A stretch of DNA of 64,000 nt from positions 33,735-97,734 of the forward strand of contig NZ_SLVB01000014.1 of NCBI RefSeq assembly GCF_004341845.1, in the 5' to 3' direction. The position numbers were made by a program, and so were the translations under genes. Below, piece after piece: positions 36,290-45,408 of the stretch; the first letter of the stretch is position 1; every line of letters starts with the position of its first letter. The stretch is from Novosphingobium sp. PhB165 (GTDB taxonomy: Bacteria > Pseudomonadota > Alphaproteobacteria > Sphingomonadales > Sphingomonadaceae). A model generated the notes under the pieces. That model did not search any database and was not told where the DNA came from. It was given only the letters and a program-made list of their open reading frames with translations.

Positions 36290-36547
36290 CGAATGTGGTG
36301 TTTGGCGATGCCAGCAAGGGTGCCGAGATCCGCCGGCTGAAGCGCGAACTGAACCGGGTAACCGAAGAGCGCGACATTCTTAAAATGCCACTGCGCATTC
36401 CGCCAAGGATTCAAAGTGAGATACGCAGTTGTTGTCGGGCATCGTGACCAGCGCCGGGTTGGGTTGATGTGTCGATGTCTGCGCATCCAGCCCAGTGGCA
36501 ACTATGCTTGGCAGAAGAGCCCGCTAAGCCCACGAGCTGAGCAAAGT
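36290..36547 (+). mobile_element. IS3-family transposase remnant (OrfA end and OrfB start)
   Basis: One frame encodes KGAEIRRLKRELNRVTEERD, the leucine-zipper end of an IS3-family OrfA. A second frame starting at GTG 36416 gives LMCRCLRIQPSGNYAWQKSP, the typical beginning of OrfB before its catalytic domain. No DDE domain follows, because the sequence breaks off near 36540 against a different IS fragment. It is a decayed, inactive piece. Confidence 0.7.
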
Positions 36548-36664
36548 GCACCGTGCGCCCAGCCGCCGGCGCGCGTCCGGTACGGTCTCGCCCTGCGCCA
36601 GCATAATCTCCGCCTCATGCAGCTTGCCAATGATCTTATCCGGTTTGGGTTTTTCCCAGCCCAT
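36535..36664 (-). mobile_element. IS3-family (IS407-like) OrfA N-terminal fragment
   Basis: From ATG at 36664 the minus strand encodes KPDKIIGKLHEAEIMLAQGE followed by TVPDARRRLG. This matches the helix-turn-helix start of IS407-group OrfA proteins. It ends after about 43 codons against the other IS3-family fragment, which points in the opposite direction. Confidence 0.65.
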
Positions 36665-36879
36665 CTCCTTCGTCGTCCATAACAACAAAGCTTTTTGAAA
36701 CACTCAGAACGGGGCAGATCGCGATGGCGCAGCTTATTCCGCCATCCCCGAGTGACGCCCATTCTCTAGTGATTAGGTTGACAATATGTATGCGGATTTG
36801 CTTGTTGCTCGCCTTAGCAATCCAACGAAATGGCTGCAGGTGCACAGAAGTGATATTGGCCAGCACGCGTGAGGCATTC

Positions 36880-37593
36880 GTGCAGCGAATTCTAACACTT
36901 GAAAAATTGGCCCTGAGTGGGTGGCCTGCCCTAGAAACGGCGGAGTTCGGAGGATGGTTGTTGCGCACCGCCGGCGGCTGCACGAAGCGGGCCAATTCCA
37001 TCAATGCCTTAAAACCCAATGCAGACTTCAGTGAGGTTTTTGCTCACGCAGAAAAGTATTATCGTGAGCGGGGGGCTTCCTCCGATCTTCAGAATTTCTC
37101 CGCTCGCTTCGCCGGATGCCGACGGAGAACTCGAAAGACACGGCTATGGTGTGGCAGAACCTTTGGTGGTCATGGTTGGTCCGGTCACGCCAGGACCGCT
37201 TCGTGATGGCATCGGCATCGAAGAGGCTGCAACAATGACCTGGTTGGATCGCATCGCCGACGTCCACAAACTTTCAAAGTCATTGTTCGGCCATCATCAC
37301 GCTATCATACGTTCAATCGGCGGCCGGGTTGCTTGCGTCAGTGTAGTGCAGGATAGGTCCGCAGTGGCGTTTGGCTTAGGCGTGCTCGAAGCTGCTCACG
37401 TGGGCATCTTTACCTGATCGTCAGACCTGAAGCCCGTGGCTGCGGTCACGGCAAAGCCCTGATGAGCGCAATCATGTCATGGGGCCACGCCCAGGGTGCG
37501 CGCGGGAGCTACTTGCAGGTCCATAAGGAGAATGCCGTTGCCCGAAACCTTTACGAGCGCTTCGGTTTTGGCGAAGCCTATTGTTACCACTAG
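36880..37593 (+). pseudogene. GNAT N-acetyltransferase with two frameshifts
   Basis: Three consecutive frames together give one GNAT protein of about 237 residues. The N-terminal part holds LALSGWPALETAEFGGWLLR. The middle part starts after a G6 run near 37070 with LPPIFRISP. The C-terminal acetyl-CoA site lies in the third frame after a T-run near 37410, VRPEARGCGHGKAL, followed by ENAVARNLYERFGF. Each shift is one base in a homopolymer. Two independent lesions suggest decay rather than a reading error, although sequencing error in both runs is possible. Confidence 0.72.
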
Positions 37594-37631
37594 TCTGCCC
37601 CCCGCTCAACCTAACATTGAGGAGCGGCTTG

Positions 37632-38100
37632 GTGAGCTCTGAATGTATCAAACTGCGCCACATAACATCGCTGAGTGAGGAAGTTCTGCCTTTGGTGATC
37701 AAAGCAGAAGGCCAAGGTCATCAGTCAATGCGACGTTTGCAGAACAACTGGATTGCAGGCACGAACCGCTTTCAGGGTCCGAGTGAATTCTTGTTTGGTG
37801 TTTACGGTGACGAGTGATTGATAGCTATAGGCGGCCTGAATGCCGATCCCTATTCTGCCGGCTGTGGCATAAGCTATCTTCGCCATGTTTACGTGATCGC
37901 CTCCGCCCGACGCACCGGCATGCCACGAGGTTGGTCACGAGCATCATGGAGGTCGCGGCGAAATCATTCTCCATCATGAGGCTCCGAACAAAAACTGCTG
38001 AAGCTGCCGCATTTTACGAAAGGCTCGGCTTTTTGCCGACAACCGAAGATGCCGCGACGCACACAATCAGACTTCTTGCCTGGGGTGACAAGCCAAAGCG
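37632..38100 (+). pseudogene. Second GNAT acetyltransferase, interrupted
   Basis: A second acetyltransferase starts with SSECIKLRHITSLSEEVLPL. An in-frame TGA interrupts it at 37815 after FLFGVYGDE, while the same frame continues with IAIGGLNADPYSAG and LRHVYVIASARRTG. Near 37925 the frame shifts to VTSIMEVAAKSFSIMRLRT and AAFYERLGFLP, the end of the fold. It has at least one stop and one frameshift, so it is non-functional unless recoded. From 38101 to 38471 I see no gene. Confidence 0.65.
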
Positions 38101-38471
38101 GTCTTGCAGAATGACCGCTAATCCCCGCTGGTCGCCTGAAACAGGTCAGTCTCTTCACGGCCAGAACTCCCCAACTGCGGATGCTCCGATAACGAGAATC
38201 GTGGGCCCTAGAAGAACCAACCGATGGCAGCGCGCGCGTGTTACCAGACGTGAGCCCGCGAGCACCTGCGTGGTGTAAAAACGTCCCGGTTCAAATCCCA
38301 CTATGGGATCTGAATTCTGTGCGGCGGGAGATTTGTAAAAGTCTGTTTTTGTGGTGTAATTTGCCGCTGTCGTTGTCAGAATTAACGATCGCGGAAGATG
38401 CCGTATCTTGGGGGTGGTTTGGGGGGTATTGGAAACATGGGAAAATCGAAAAATAGTGTGTTTTCATATTA

Positions 38472-40124
38472 TTAATCTCCCATGCTATGTCCTGCCCCCG
38501 CAACCATTCGAAATTGCCTATCGTTTCCTGATCCAGATGAACCGCTCGAACCCGCCTGCTTTTTGGCGGGTTTTTTGCGTTCCGCGGCAATCGTCAAAAT
38601 GCTGGCCAAATCGCCATGGACGTCGACGATCAGTCCATCCCCTTCCGGAATCAAAATGATCCGATCGATCAACGAGCGGATGATCTCAGTAGCGATCAGA
38701 CGGTTGCATTCATCTTTCGAGGAAAGCGTGCGGGTGAGGTTGTCCAACTGCGCGCGGTAATGGTGGGCCATGCTTGGATGCAGCTGCGGAGGCGGTTCCT
38801 GCGCCTGCGATACCTGCGCCTCCAGATCTCGCTTCCTGGCCTCCATCTTGAGCATGCGCTGATTGATCTTGTCGGCATTGCCGCCGGCCAGAATCATATC
38901 AACGAGCTTGTCGAGATCGCGATCGATCTTGGAGACTTCGGCGCGCGCGGCCTCGGTGGCTTTGCCGGCATTCTTGCGCAGTCGGTTCATCTCTTGCGTG
39001 AACTCTTCACAGAATTCGGCGAAGAGGGCTGGGTCCATGAGGTGATGGCGGAGCGCGTGTATGACACGATCCTCCAATCGATCACGTCTGATCGAGCGCC
39101 GGTTGTCGCAGGTGCCCTTGTTGCGCGCAGAGGCACAACCGACCCTTTGTTGCGAAATCAATGTGACGGCACCGCCGCAACAGCCACACTGCAACAGCCC
39201 AGACAGCATGTACTTTGGTCGTTTACGCGGCCGTGCCTGTCCCACCGTGTCGACTGAGACCCGAGCCTGGCGGTCTTTGGCCTCATGCCAAAGCTCATCG
39301 CCAACGATCCGAAGCTCGGGAACGGCTTGAACAATCCATTCCGACTGTGGATTTGGGCGAGCCTGCCGTTTGCCAGTATCCGGATCCTTGATGAAGCGTT
39401 GGCGGTTCCAGACCAGCTTCCCAACGTACATCTCGTTGTTGAGGATGCCGGTTCCGCGCTTGGGATTGCCGTTGATGGTTGAGAAGCCCCAATCGCCGCC
39501 ACTTGGACACGGAATTCCTTCGCGATTGAGATCGGCGGCGATAGCCCGGCCCGATTTGCCGGCGCAGTATTCGCGGAAGATCCGCCGTACAATCTCGGCT
39601 TCCTCTTCGTTGATGGTGCGCGTTCCGCGCACGAGTTCACCGTGCTCATCGAGGCTCTTTACGACATCGTAGCCATACGCATTGCCGCCGCCAGACTTGC
39701 CTTGTTCGACACGGCCCCGGAGCCCTCTGCGGGTTTTGTCGGCAAGATCCTTGAGGAAGAGGGCGTTCATGGTGCCCTTGAGCCCGATGTGCAGATGGGT
39801 GACTTCTCCCTCCGAGAGCGTCACGATCTTGGTGTCTGCATAGGCCATGCGCTTGAACAGACCGGCGATGTCCTCCTGATCGCGCGACAGTCGGTCCATG
39901 GCTTCGGCCAGGATCACATCAAAGCGCCCCCGTGCAGCATCGGCCATCAGCGCCTGGATGCCCGGGCGGAGCAGGGATGCCCCGGACGTGGCATGGTCGG
40001 TGTATTCCTCGACGATCTCCCAGCCCTGCTTTTCTGCATGGAGGCGGCAGATGCGCAGTTGATCGGCGATCGAGGCGTCGCGCTGGTTATCGGAGGAGTA
40101 GCGAGCGTAAACGGCAACTTTCAC
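38472..40124 (-). CDS. Large serine recombinase (site-specific integrase)
   Basis: Serine recombinase of 550 residues. The resolvase-type catalytic domain begins VKVAVYARYSSDNQRDASI, with the nucleophilic Ser in the YSS motif, and contains AEAMDRLSRDQEDIAGLF. A recombinase domain with a zinc ribbon (LLQCGCCGGAVTL and a later Cys pair in SARNKGTCDN) and a coiled coil follow. The GTG at 40124 is preferred over ATG at 40133, since GGAG lies 9 nt before GTG but abuts ATG. The last dozen codons are antisense to the 3' end of a tRNA-like sequence, which probably marks its attachment site. No cargo element with the opposite end is evident. Confidence 0.9.
   Translation of the reverse strand: MKVAVYARYSSDNQRDASIADQLRICRLHAEKQGWEIVEEYTDHATSGASLLRPGIQALMADAARGRFDVILAEAMDRLSRDQEDIAGLFKRMAYADTKIVTLSEGEVTHLHIGLKGTMNALFLKDLADKTRRGLRGRVEQGKSGGGNAYGYDVVKSLDEHGELVRGTRTINEEEAEIVRRIFREYCAGKSGRAIAADLNREGIPCPSGGDWGFSTINGNPKRGTGILNNEMYVGKLVWNRQRFIKDPDTGKRQARPNPQSEWIVQAVPELRIVGDELWHEAKDRQARVSVDTVGQARPRKRPKYMLSGLLQCGCCGGAVTLISQQRVGCASARNKGTCDNRRSIRRDRLEDRVIHALRHHLMDPALFAEFCEEFTQEMNRLRKNAGKATEAARAEVSKIDRDLDKLVDMILAGGNADKINQRMLKMEARKRDLEAQVSQAQEPPPQLHPSMAHHYRAQLDNLTRTLSSKDECNRLIATEIIRSLIDRIILIPEGDGLIVDVHGDLASILTIAAERKKPAKKQAGSSGSSGSGNDRQFRMVAGAGHSMGD
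38490..38506 (+). other. 3' end of an initiator-tRNA-like gene, probable attachment site
   Basis: TCCTGCCCCCGCAACCA matches the T-stem 3' strand, acceptor strand, discriminator and CCA of alphaproteobacterial initiator tRNA-Met genes. Upstream sequence does not continue the T-loop or the rest of the cloverleaf, so it is not a functional tRNA here. Read antisense it encodes the MVAGAG tail of the recombinase. Confidence 0.5.
38549..38577 (+). terminator. Rho-independent terminator, plus strand
   Basis: AACCCGCC, loop TGCTTTTT, GGCGGGTT, then T6: a classic intrinsic terminator on the plus strand, 43 bp after the tRNA-like 3' end. It lies inside the 3' part of the recombinase coding region, antisense to it. 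This is what one expects downstream of a tRNA gene. Confidence 0.7.
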
Positions 40125-40141
40125 AGGAAACATCTCCTGCT

Positions 40142-40327
40142 TCAGGTATCCGATGGATTGCGTTCCTGAAGCATCTGGGAATAGGTTTCTCGAGCAGCCT
40201 GCCGTGCGAGAATGCGCACCAACTCAATCAGCCGGGGATCCCGGCTTGCGTGTGGTGAACTGAACTCCAAGGGCGGCTTGCCCATCCTGCCCGAGCTGCT
40301 TTGCTCGTGACGGCTGTGAGCGCTCAT
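40142..40327 (-). CDS. Small hypothetical protein upstream of the recombinase
   Basis: Small open frame of 61 codons ending 17 nt before the recombinase start, same strand. Its second half, RDPRLIELVRILARQAARET, looks helical and well formed, whereas the N-terminus is low-complexity. The start is uncertain: ATG at 40285 (47 codons) is an alternative, and neither has a good ribosome-binding site. No function recognised. Its position suggests it is part of the mobile element. Confidence 0.4.
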   Translation of the reverse strand: MSAHSRHEQSSSGRMGKPPLEFSSPHASRDPRLIELVRILARQAARETYSQMLQERNPSDT

Positions 40328-40405
40328 TCTTGCGTCACTGGCAGAAGATTGCAAGCCCAATGCGAACGTCGAACGACTTGCGTTCGTCGTGGCGCTGGCA
40401 GCCAC

Positions 40406-40840
40406 CTATCAAGGCAGCCGACAGTCCACTGAAGCGCATTCGTTGGAGATAGTTGCGGCACGTGCTTACCCAAATTGGGTCTGACCGCCGGTCGAGACTA
40501 TTATGCGGATCGGATCCGATGCCAAGGAGATATATTCAGGGGAATGTATCGAAGACTTGTACTTAGTTTTTACCACCAACCATGACGACTCGAGGCTGGT
40601 ACTGGAACCGCGCATCGAGATGGCGATTCAACGTGAAGTTGTCGTTCGGTCATGTTGTCGATTTGCGGCACGCAACGACGGCAAAGTCGGGCGAACCGGA
40701 ACGGCTCCTATCGGAAGCGAAATGTTTAGAGCTGCCCTTCATTCATTGCGCGACTTTAATCTGGGCTTCACACGCAGTCATGACGAGTGTCATTATGAAC
40801 TGATCAAAATCCTGATCATGGAGCTATAAAGGAAAAGACC
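40406..40840. other. Stretch without a convincing gene
   Basis: A plus-strand frame of 108 codons at 40503-40829 is open, but it has mixed codon use and no recognised motif. It is rich in Arg/Cys clusters typical of spurious frames. No RNA gene or repeat is visible. Confidence 0.4.
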
Positions 40841-41218
40841 GTGGCGAATGTGATGATGATCGGCATCCACCCCGACGAAGTCGACTTTTCGGATCCGGCT
40901 CTCCCGCTTGGCCTGGACGCAGATAAAATTTTCGCGGGTATTACTCTTAGCCTCGATCAGTTGAAGGCAGCGGGCCATGAGGCATCCGTGGTCTTCGTCT
41001 CGGCAGATACCGCCAAGCTGGACGCGCTTGCAGAGGGCTTTGCCGGCAATGCGGTGGATTGCGTGACGATCGGCGGCGGCGTAACCCGACCTCCCAAGAA
41101 TATGGAACTCCTTGAGGCGGTACTGAACATCATCGCCGGTGCGAATCCGGTTCCGCGTATCGCGCTCGTAGCAAGTCCAGATCAGGCGCTGGCGGCCGTA
41201 AACCGGGTCTTACGCTAG
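40841..41218 (+). CDS. Conserved-looking hypothetical protein
   Basis: Protein of 125 residues starting at GTG 40841 with AAAGGAAAAG upstream. It has an alternating beta/alpha pattern (MANVMMIGIHP, ASVVFVSADTAKLDAL, VDCVTIGGGVTRPP, RIALVASPDQALAAVNRVL) like a small Rossmann-type or response-regulator-like fold. It has no catalytic motif I recognise. The GGGVTRPP turn may bind a ligand. It stands alone, convergent to speH. Confidence 0.65.
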   Translation: MANVMMIGIHPDEVDFSDPALPLGLDADKIFAGITLSLDQLKAAGHEASVVFVSADTAKLDALAEGFAGNAVDCVTIGGGVTRPPKNMELLEAVLNIIAGANPVPRIALVASPDQALAAVNRVLR

Positions 41219-41475
41219 AACGACCCTTCCCAGTCACTCAGCCGCCGATTTTCACTCCCCAGGTGCGGCCCGTCAGCTTTTCCGTTCTGGATACCCAAGA
41301 CTGGCCGTAAAGAGACCGTCGGGCTTTGGCATCGACACGACGACAGCCGCCGTTCGTGGGCCGAAGCCCCCTCCATGAAGCCCGCTTTTTGTTACTGCGG
41401 CAAAGTGCAGGGAGTTCTTGCCGAAAATAGTCCCCCAAGTTGCCGTCTATCTGCGATATTTGAGGACAGTAGGAT

Positions 41476-41832
41476 TCAGCAAGAGCTCAGCCGCGCGATT
41501 GCACGTTTCAATCGAACTTGCCCGGACAACCGGAAGCAAATTACGGCAAGACCGGCTTCAGCATCAACATCCGCGCCGCACACAAACAGATCGACCGCCG
41601 CAATTCCGTTTTCAGGCCAAGTATGGATGGAGATGTGAGATTCCGCCAGCAACGCAACACCGGTAACGCCCATGCCGGGGCCGAAGTGGTGCAATCGGAT
41701 GTCTATCAACGTCGCGCGCGCGGCGGCGGCAGCTTCACGTAACGTCGCCTCGATCAGCGGAAGCTCGCTCAGTCCGTTGCACCCTTCGATATCGGCGATT
41801 AAGTGGAGGCTGTTATCGGGGGTATGCGCCAT
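41476..41832 (-). CDS. speH: S-adenosylmethionine decarboxylase proenzyme
   Basis: Pyruvoyl-dependent AdoMet decarboxylase of the short bacterial SpeH class, 118 residues. Self-cleavage occurs between Glu64 and Ser65 in LLAESHISIHTWPE, and Ser65 becomes the pyruvoyl group. His70 and Cys85 (LFVCGAD) are the other conserved residues. It provides decarboxylated AdoMet, the aminopropyl donor for spermidine synthase. The ATG at 41832 lies 1 bp after the amine oxidase stop; a TTG at 41841 would overlap it. It is the last gene of the polyamine/envelope module. Confidence 0.92.
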   Translation of the reverse strand: MAHTPDNSLHLIADIEGCNGLSELPLIEATLREAAAAARATLIDIRLHHFGPGMGVTGVALLAESHISIHTWPENGIAAVDLFVCGADVDAEAGLAVICFRLSGQVRLKRAIARLSSC

Positions 41833-41833
41833 T

Positions 41834-43447
41834 TCAGGCAAGACTTTCGAAAGGATGGTCGAGCTCGGAGAGCGCAGCTTCAGCGGCGCAGACGCCGCGA
41901 TGATGGGCTTCTTCGAATAGCGAAAGGCCGCTCATGTCGGAATGGGCGAATAGGACTGGTGGCTGCGCGGCGACGGCGCCTAAACGTGCAGGATCGGAGA
42001 GGAAGCCTGGCGTTGGCCGGATCATCGCATGGCCCCAGCGCCAGACGTCGATGCGCTCTATAACGCCGTCCAGATCGGGGTTCATCGCCAACAGGTCCTC
42101 GCGCACCATGGTCTGCCATTCCCGCAGCGGGCGCGTCATCAGGATCTTGCGCGCTTCTGCCGGGCTCTCTTTCGACAACGGCAGATACCATGTCAGTACG
42201 GTCGGCCCGCCGTCGTTCGCCTCGCTTTGATGCGTGGCGACCACGTAGCCCAGCGCTTCGCTGGCAGTCGAGACATTGTCCCACGCCAGCGACACGCCCT
42301 TGCCTTCGGGATGGCGACCCACGGTGACATTGGCGACCACCCACGGGGCATAGGACATGGCTCCCTCGGCCGCGAATTGCGGGGCAACGCGCGCGGCGAC
42401 GAAATGCGGCATGGCCATGATTACCGCCTTCGCACGCAGTCGCCTGCTTCTGCGCGCGGTGTGATCGAATAGGTCCACCAACGCGCCGTCTCCATCACGT
42501 TCAACGTGAAACACACTGTGCGCCGGTCGCAAGTGCGGGCGGATACGCTGCGCCATCAGGCTGACGAGGCGGCCATTTCCTTCCGGCCATGTCAGTTCGC
42601 GGTCGCCGTCGCCCTGGGTCGCCCAGCCCCGACGACCGGCGAAATAGTGGATGCCCGCCCATGCGGAGACATGCTCCGCCTCGCTGCCGTAATCGTCCCG
42701 GCAACAGTAGCGCAGATAGGCGCGCAGCACCGGAGAGGTGAAGCCTTCGTCATCCAGCCACTTTGCGAAGCTCACACCATCGAGCGCGCGGAAGATCGGA
42801 TCGATGCTGGAATAGGCCATCGGAATGGCAAAGGCCGGGCGGCCGTCTGCGCCCACCGCCTTGCGATATGCGTCCATCCGCCGGTCGAACGCTGCGCGCT
42901 GATCGCGGTCGGCAGCGGTTACGCCGGAAGTGGGGTAGAGCCCTTCCTGCCAGCGCCCGCGCCACAGCAGGCGCTCCTCCAGGTCGGCGCAGAGCTGGTA
43001 GGGATCGTAAACAGGCACGCCTTCCTGCTCGCCCGTCATCATACCGAACTGGCGCAGCATATGGCGCAGCGCCGTTGCCTCGCGATTGGGTACCGGAAGG
43101 TAATGTGCGCCCAGCGGATAGGCACTCACGGCATTGCGGCCGGATCGCGCATTGCCGCCGGTCAGGTCTTCCATTTCGAACAGGGCGAAACGATCGAACC
43201 CCGCCTCTGCCAGCCGCCAGCCTGCGGCAAGGCCCGCCGCGCCGCCGCCGGCGATCAGGACGTCGATCTCCTCGATCGGTCCTTGCGGCGCGGGAAAGCG
43301 GCGATCGCGCAACAAGTGGCCGCGCTGCCAGTCCGCGCCGCCCAGTTTGCCGGCAATCGCGGCTTCGCCGCAGCCGCCGAGCATCGCCGCACCTGCTGCA
43401 AGCGTACCGCCGGCCAATAGCTGCCGCCTTGTAGGCTCAGCCTTCAT
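41834..43447 (-). CDS. Tat-lipoprotein FAD amine oxidase of the polyamine module
   Basis: FAD-dependent oxidoreductase of 537 residues. The leader TRRQLLAGGTLAAGAAMLGG ends in Cys, so it combines a Tat motif and a lipobox. The FAD motif VLIAGGGAAGLAAGWRLAEAG follows, then NARSGRNAVSAYPLGAHYLP, and the C-terminal region has PVLFAHSDMSGLSLFEEAHH. It overlaps the spermidine-synthase stop by 11 bp and precedes speH. Neighbours suggest oxidation of a polyamine or related amine at the periplasmic face of the envelope. That function is inference, since the family is broad. Confidence 0.82.
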   Translation of the reverse strand: MKAEPTRRQLLAGGTLAAGAAMLGGCGEAAIAGKLGGADWQRGHLLRDRRFPAPQGPIEEIDVLIAGGGAAGLAAGWRLAEAGFDRFALFEMEDLTGGNARSGRNAVSAYPLGAHYLPVPNREATALRHMLRQFGMMTGEQEGVPVYDPYQLCADLEERLLWRGRWQEGLYPTSGVTAADRDQRAAFDRRMDAYRKAVGADGRPAFAIPMAYSSIDPIFRALDGVSFAKWLDDEGFTSPVLRAYLRYCCRDDYGSEAEHVSAWAGIHYFAGRRGWATQGDGDRELTWPEGNGRLVSLMAQRIRPHLRPAHSVFHVERDGDGALVDLFDHTARRSRRLRAKAVIMAMPHFVAARVAPQFAAEGAMSYAPWVVANVTVGRHPEGKGVSLAWDNVSTASEALGYVVATHQSEANDGGPTVLTWYLPLSKESPAEARKILMTRPLREWQTMVREDLLAMNPDLDGVIERIDVWRWGHAMIRPTPGFLSDPARLGAVAAQPPVLFAHSDMSGLSLFEEAHHRGVCAAEAALSELDHPFESLA

Positions 43448-44996
43448 ATTTGCCCCATTCCTCGGCGAAGCTGCGCACGAGTGCCTGATTGTCCAACCGG
43501 TTCACCGGTGTGGGGCGGCGGGCCATGTCGGGCGGAAAGTCGAACATCGCGCGTTCGCTCGATGCGGTCAGGAAGCGCAGGCCATGCGGCAGGCTCACCG
43601 CGTCGGTCAGCGGGCGATGCGCGGCCAACGTGAATCCCCATTCGCCGAAGCTGGGCACGTAGGCATGGTATCCGCGCGAGGAGAGCCCGGCCGCTTCCAG
43701 CGTGCTCGCCACCGTCCAGTAGGAGCGCGGAGCGATCAGCGGGGATGTGCTCTGGACTGTCATCACCCCTTCGGGCGCGAGCAGGCGGGACACTTCGCGA
43801 TAGAAGGTTTCGGTGTAAAGCTTGCCGAGCGAGAACTCGGTGGGATCGGGAAAATCAACGATCACCGCGTCGTACTGCCCCTGCGCCTCGCGCACCCAGC
43901 GAAAGGCGTCGGCATTGTGCACGGTGATGCGCGGCGAGGAGAGCGAGTGGTTGTTCAGCGAGGCCAGTTGCGGCGTATCGCGGAACAGATGCGTCATTTC
44001 CGGATCGAGATCGACCAGCGTGACATGCCGCACGCGCGGATCGCGCAGCACTTCGCGCGCGGCAAGGCCGTCTCCGCCGCCCAGGATCAGCACTTGCGCC
44101 GGATCGGCAACGCGGCCCAGCACCGGCCAGACCAGCGCCTCGTGATAGCGATACTCGTCCCGCGTGGAGAACTGGAGATTGCCGTTGAGATAGAGCCGCA
44201 AGTCCTCGCCCCGCCGGGTGATGACGATGCGCTGGTACGGCGTGGAGCGGGCGTGGATCACCGGCTCCCCATAGAAGGCCACTTCGGACCAGCGCTGCAT
44301 CCGGTCCGCCATGGCAAGGCCGACCAGCAGGCTGGCCGCAACCACCAGCGCCGCCGCCATGTCCGCGCCGATCCGCCGTTGGCGGCGCAGGGCAAACAGC
44401 AGCGCCAGCGCGACCGCCACGTTGGCAAGGCCGAACACGAAGCCGGTCCGGATCATGCCCAGCCACGGCACCAGCACCAGCGGGAACAGCAGCGATGCGA
44501 TCAGCGCGCCGACATAGTCGTAGGTCAGCACGTTGGACACCAGTTCGCGGAAAGCGAAGCGGTGGCGCAGGATGCGGATCAGCAGTGGAATTTCCAGGCC
44601 CACCAACACGCCGATCGCCAGTACCAGCGCGTAGAGTACCACGCGGAAATCGCCCACCAGCGGGAACAGCATGAACAGGCCCGCTGCCGACCAGCCGCCC
44701 AGCGCGGCGATCATCACTTCCACCCGCACGAAGACGCCGATCTCGTCGCCCCGTACATGGCGCGAAAGCCAGCTGCCCACGCCCATCGCGAAGAGGTAGG
44801 AACCGATCACGGTGGAGAACTGGGTGACGCTGTCGCCCAGCAGGTAGCTTGCCAGCGTGCCCGCCAGCAGTTCGTAGATTAGACCGCAGGTCGCAACGAC
44901 CAGCACCGAAACCAGCAGGATGATCGCGAGCGAGGCGGGGGCTTTGTCATCATCCCCCATGCCCTCACCGCCCGCGGCGAGATCGCTTTCAGCCAT
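43437..44996 (-). CDS. Membrane-fused spermidine synthase-like aminopropyltransferase
   Basis: Protein of 519 residues in two parts. About seven transmembrane segments (residues 20-225) are followed by a soluble spermidine/spermine synthase domain (about 230-500) with the AdoMet-binding motif VLILGGGDGLAAREVL, LVDLDPEMTHLF and the catalytic-site VIVDFPDPTEFSLGKLYTE. Plain SpeE lacks the membrane half, so the aminopropyl transfer is probably tied to the inner membrane. The start ATG at 44996 overlaps the DUF350 stop by 8 bp. With SpeH encoded in the same operon, the pair could make a polyamine or modify an amine-bearing envelope molecule. Confidence 0.88.
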   Translation of the reverse strand: MAESDLAAGGEGMGDDDKAPASLAIILLVSVLVVATCGLIYELLAGTLASYLLGDSVTQFSTVIGSYLFAMGVGSWLSRHVRGDEIGVFVRVEVMIAALGGWSAAGLFMLFPLVGDFRVVLYALVLAIGVLVGLEIPLLIRILRHRFAFRELVSNVLTYDYVGALIASLLFPLVLVPWLGMIRTGFVFGLANVAVALALLFALRRQRRIGADMAAALVVAASLLVGLAMADRMQRWSEVAFYGEPVIHARSTPYQRIVITRRGEDLRLYLNGNLQFSTRDEYRYHEALVWPVLGRVADPAQVLILGGGDGLAAREVLRDPRVRHVTLVDLDPEMTHLFRDTPQLASLNNHSLSSPRITVHNADAFRWVREAQGQYDAVIVDFPDPTEFSLGKLYTETFYREVSRLLAPEGVMTVQSTSPLIAPRSYWTVASTLEAAGLSSRGYHAYVPSFGEWGFTLAAHRPLTDAVSLPHGLRFLTASSERAMFDFPPDMARRPTPVNRLDNQALVRSFAEEWGKYEG

Positions 44997-45198
44997 GAAC
45001 GGCCGCGGCGATGATGTTCGAGATGCCGATGGCCACCGCGCCCGCCAGCAGGGCGACGGCCGTGTTTTTGCGCTCGATGATCTCGCGCCAAAGTTCGCCG
45101 GGGGTCAGTTTGTCCACCAGCACGAAGCTGACGATGAAGATGACAATGCCCAGCAGAGCATAAAGCAAAGTCGCGAGGAAGACGGAAAGCGTGAGCAT
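44989..45198 (-). CDS. DUF350 family membrane protein
   Basis: Small inner-membrane protein of 69 residues with two hydrophobic helices (about 5-27 and 47-67). They are separated by a short polar loop containing LTPGELWREIIERKNTAVAL, characteristic of DUF350 (YjfL-like) proteins. DUF350 genes recur with spermidine-synthase-like and SPFH genes in envelope-stress-type neighbourhoods. The molecular role is unknown. Confidence 0.85.
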   Translation of the reverse strand: MLTLSVFLATLLYALLGIVIFIVSFVLVDKLTPGELWREIIERKNTAVALLAGAVAIGISNIIAAAVHG

Positions 45199-45246
45199 GT
45201 GTGGGCTCCCAAAAATCGATATTGCCGGAAAAGGACTTGCCGAAAA

Positions 45247-45408
45247 TCACTTGTGCGTGGGGCCGCCGCCGCGTGCGCCGAAGCCGCTGCCAGTGCGAGC
45301 TTCTCGCTGCTCGTCGGAATAGGGGGACCAGGCGTAGAAACTCGTCAACGCGATGCCCCCCAGAAGCATCAGGCAGCACAGCACGTGGAAGATCAGGCGC
45401 GGGCTCAT
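45247..45408 (-). CDS. Small single-pass membrane protein
   Basis: Protein of 53 residues with one N-terminal transmembrane helix (LIFHVLCCLMLLGGIALTSF) and a Gly/Arg-rich tail (GSGFGARGGGPTHK). Its ATG overlaps the stop of the upstream DUF4178 gene (ATGA), which supports it as a real, coupled gene. No family recognised. Confidence 0.65.
   Translation of the reverse strand: MSPRLIFHVLCCLMLLGGIALTSFYAWSPYSDEQREARTGSGFGARGGGPTHK

Noticed and set aside
38280..38300. GGTTCAAATCC tRNA T-loop-like sequence
   Set aside because: The flanking bases do not form a T-stem or any cloverleaf, so it is not a tRNA gene.
40503..40829. 108-codon plus-strand frame
   Set aside because: No ribosome-binding site, atypical composition and no motif; reported only as an unexplained stretch.
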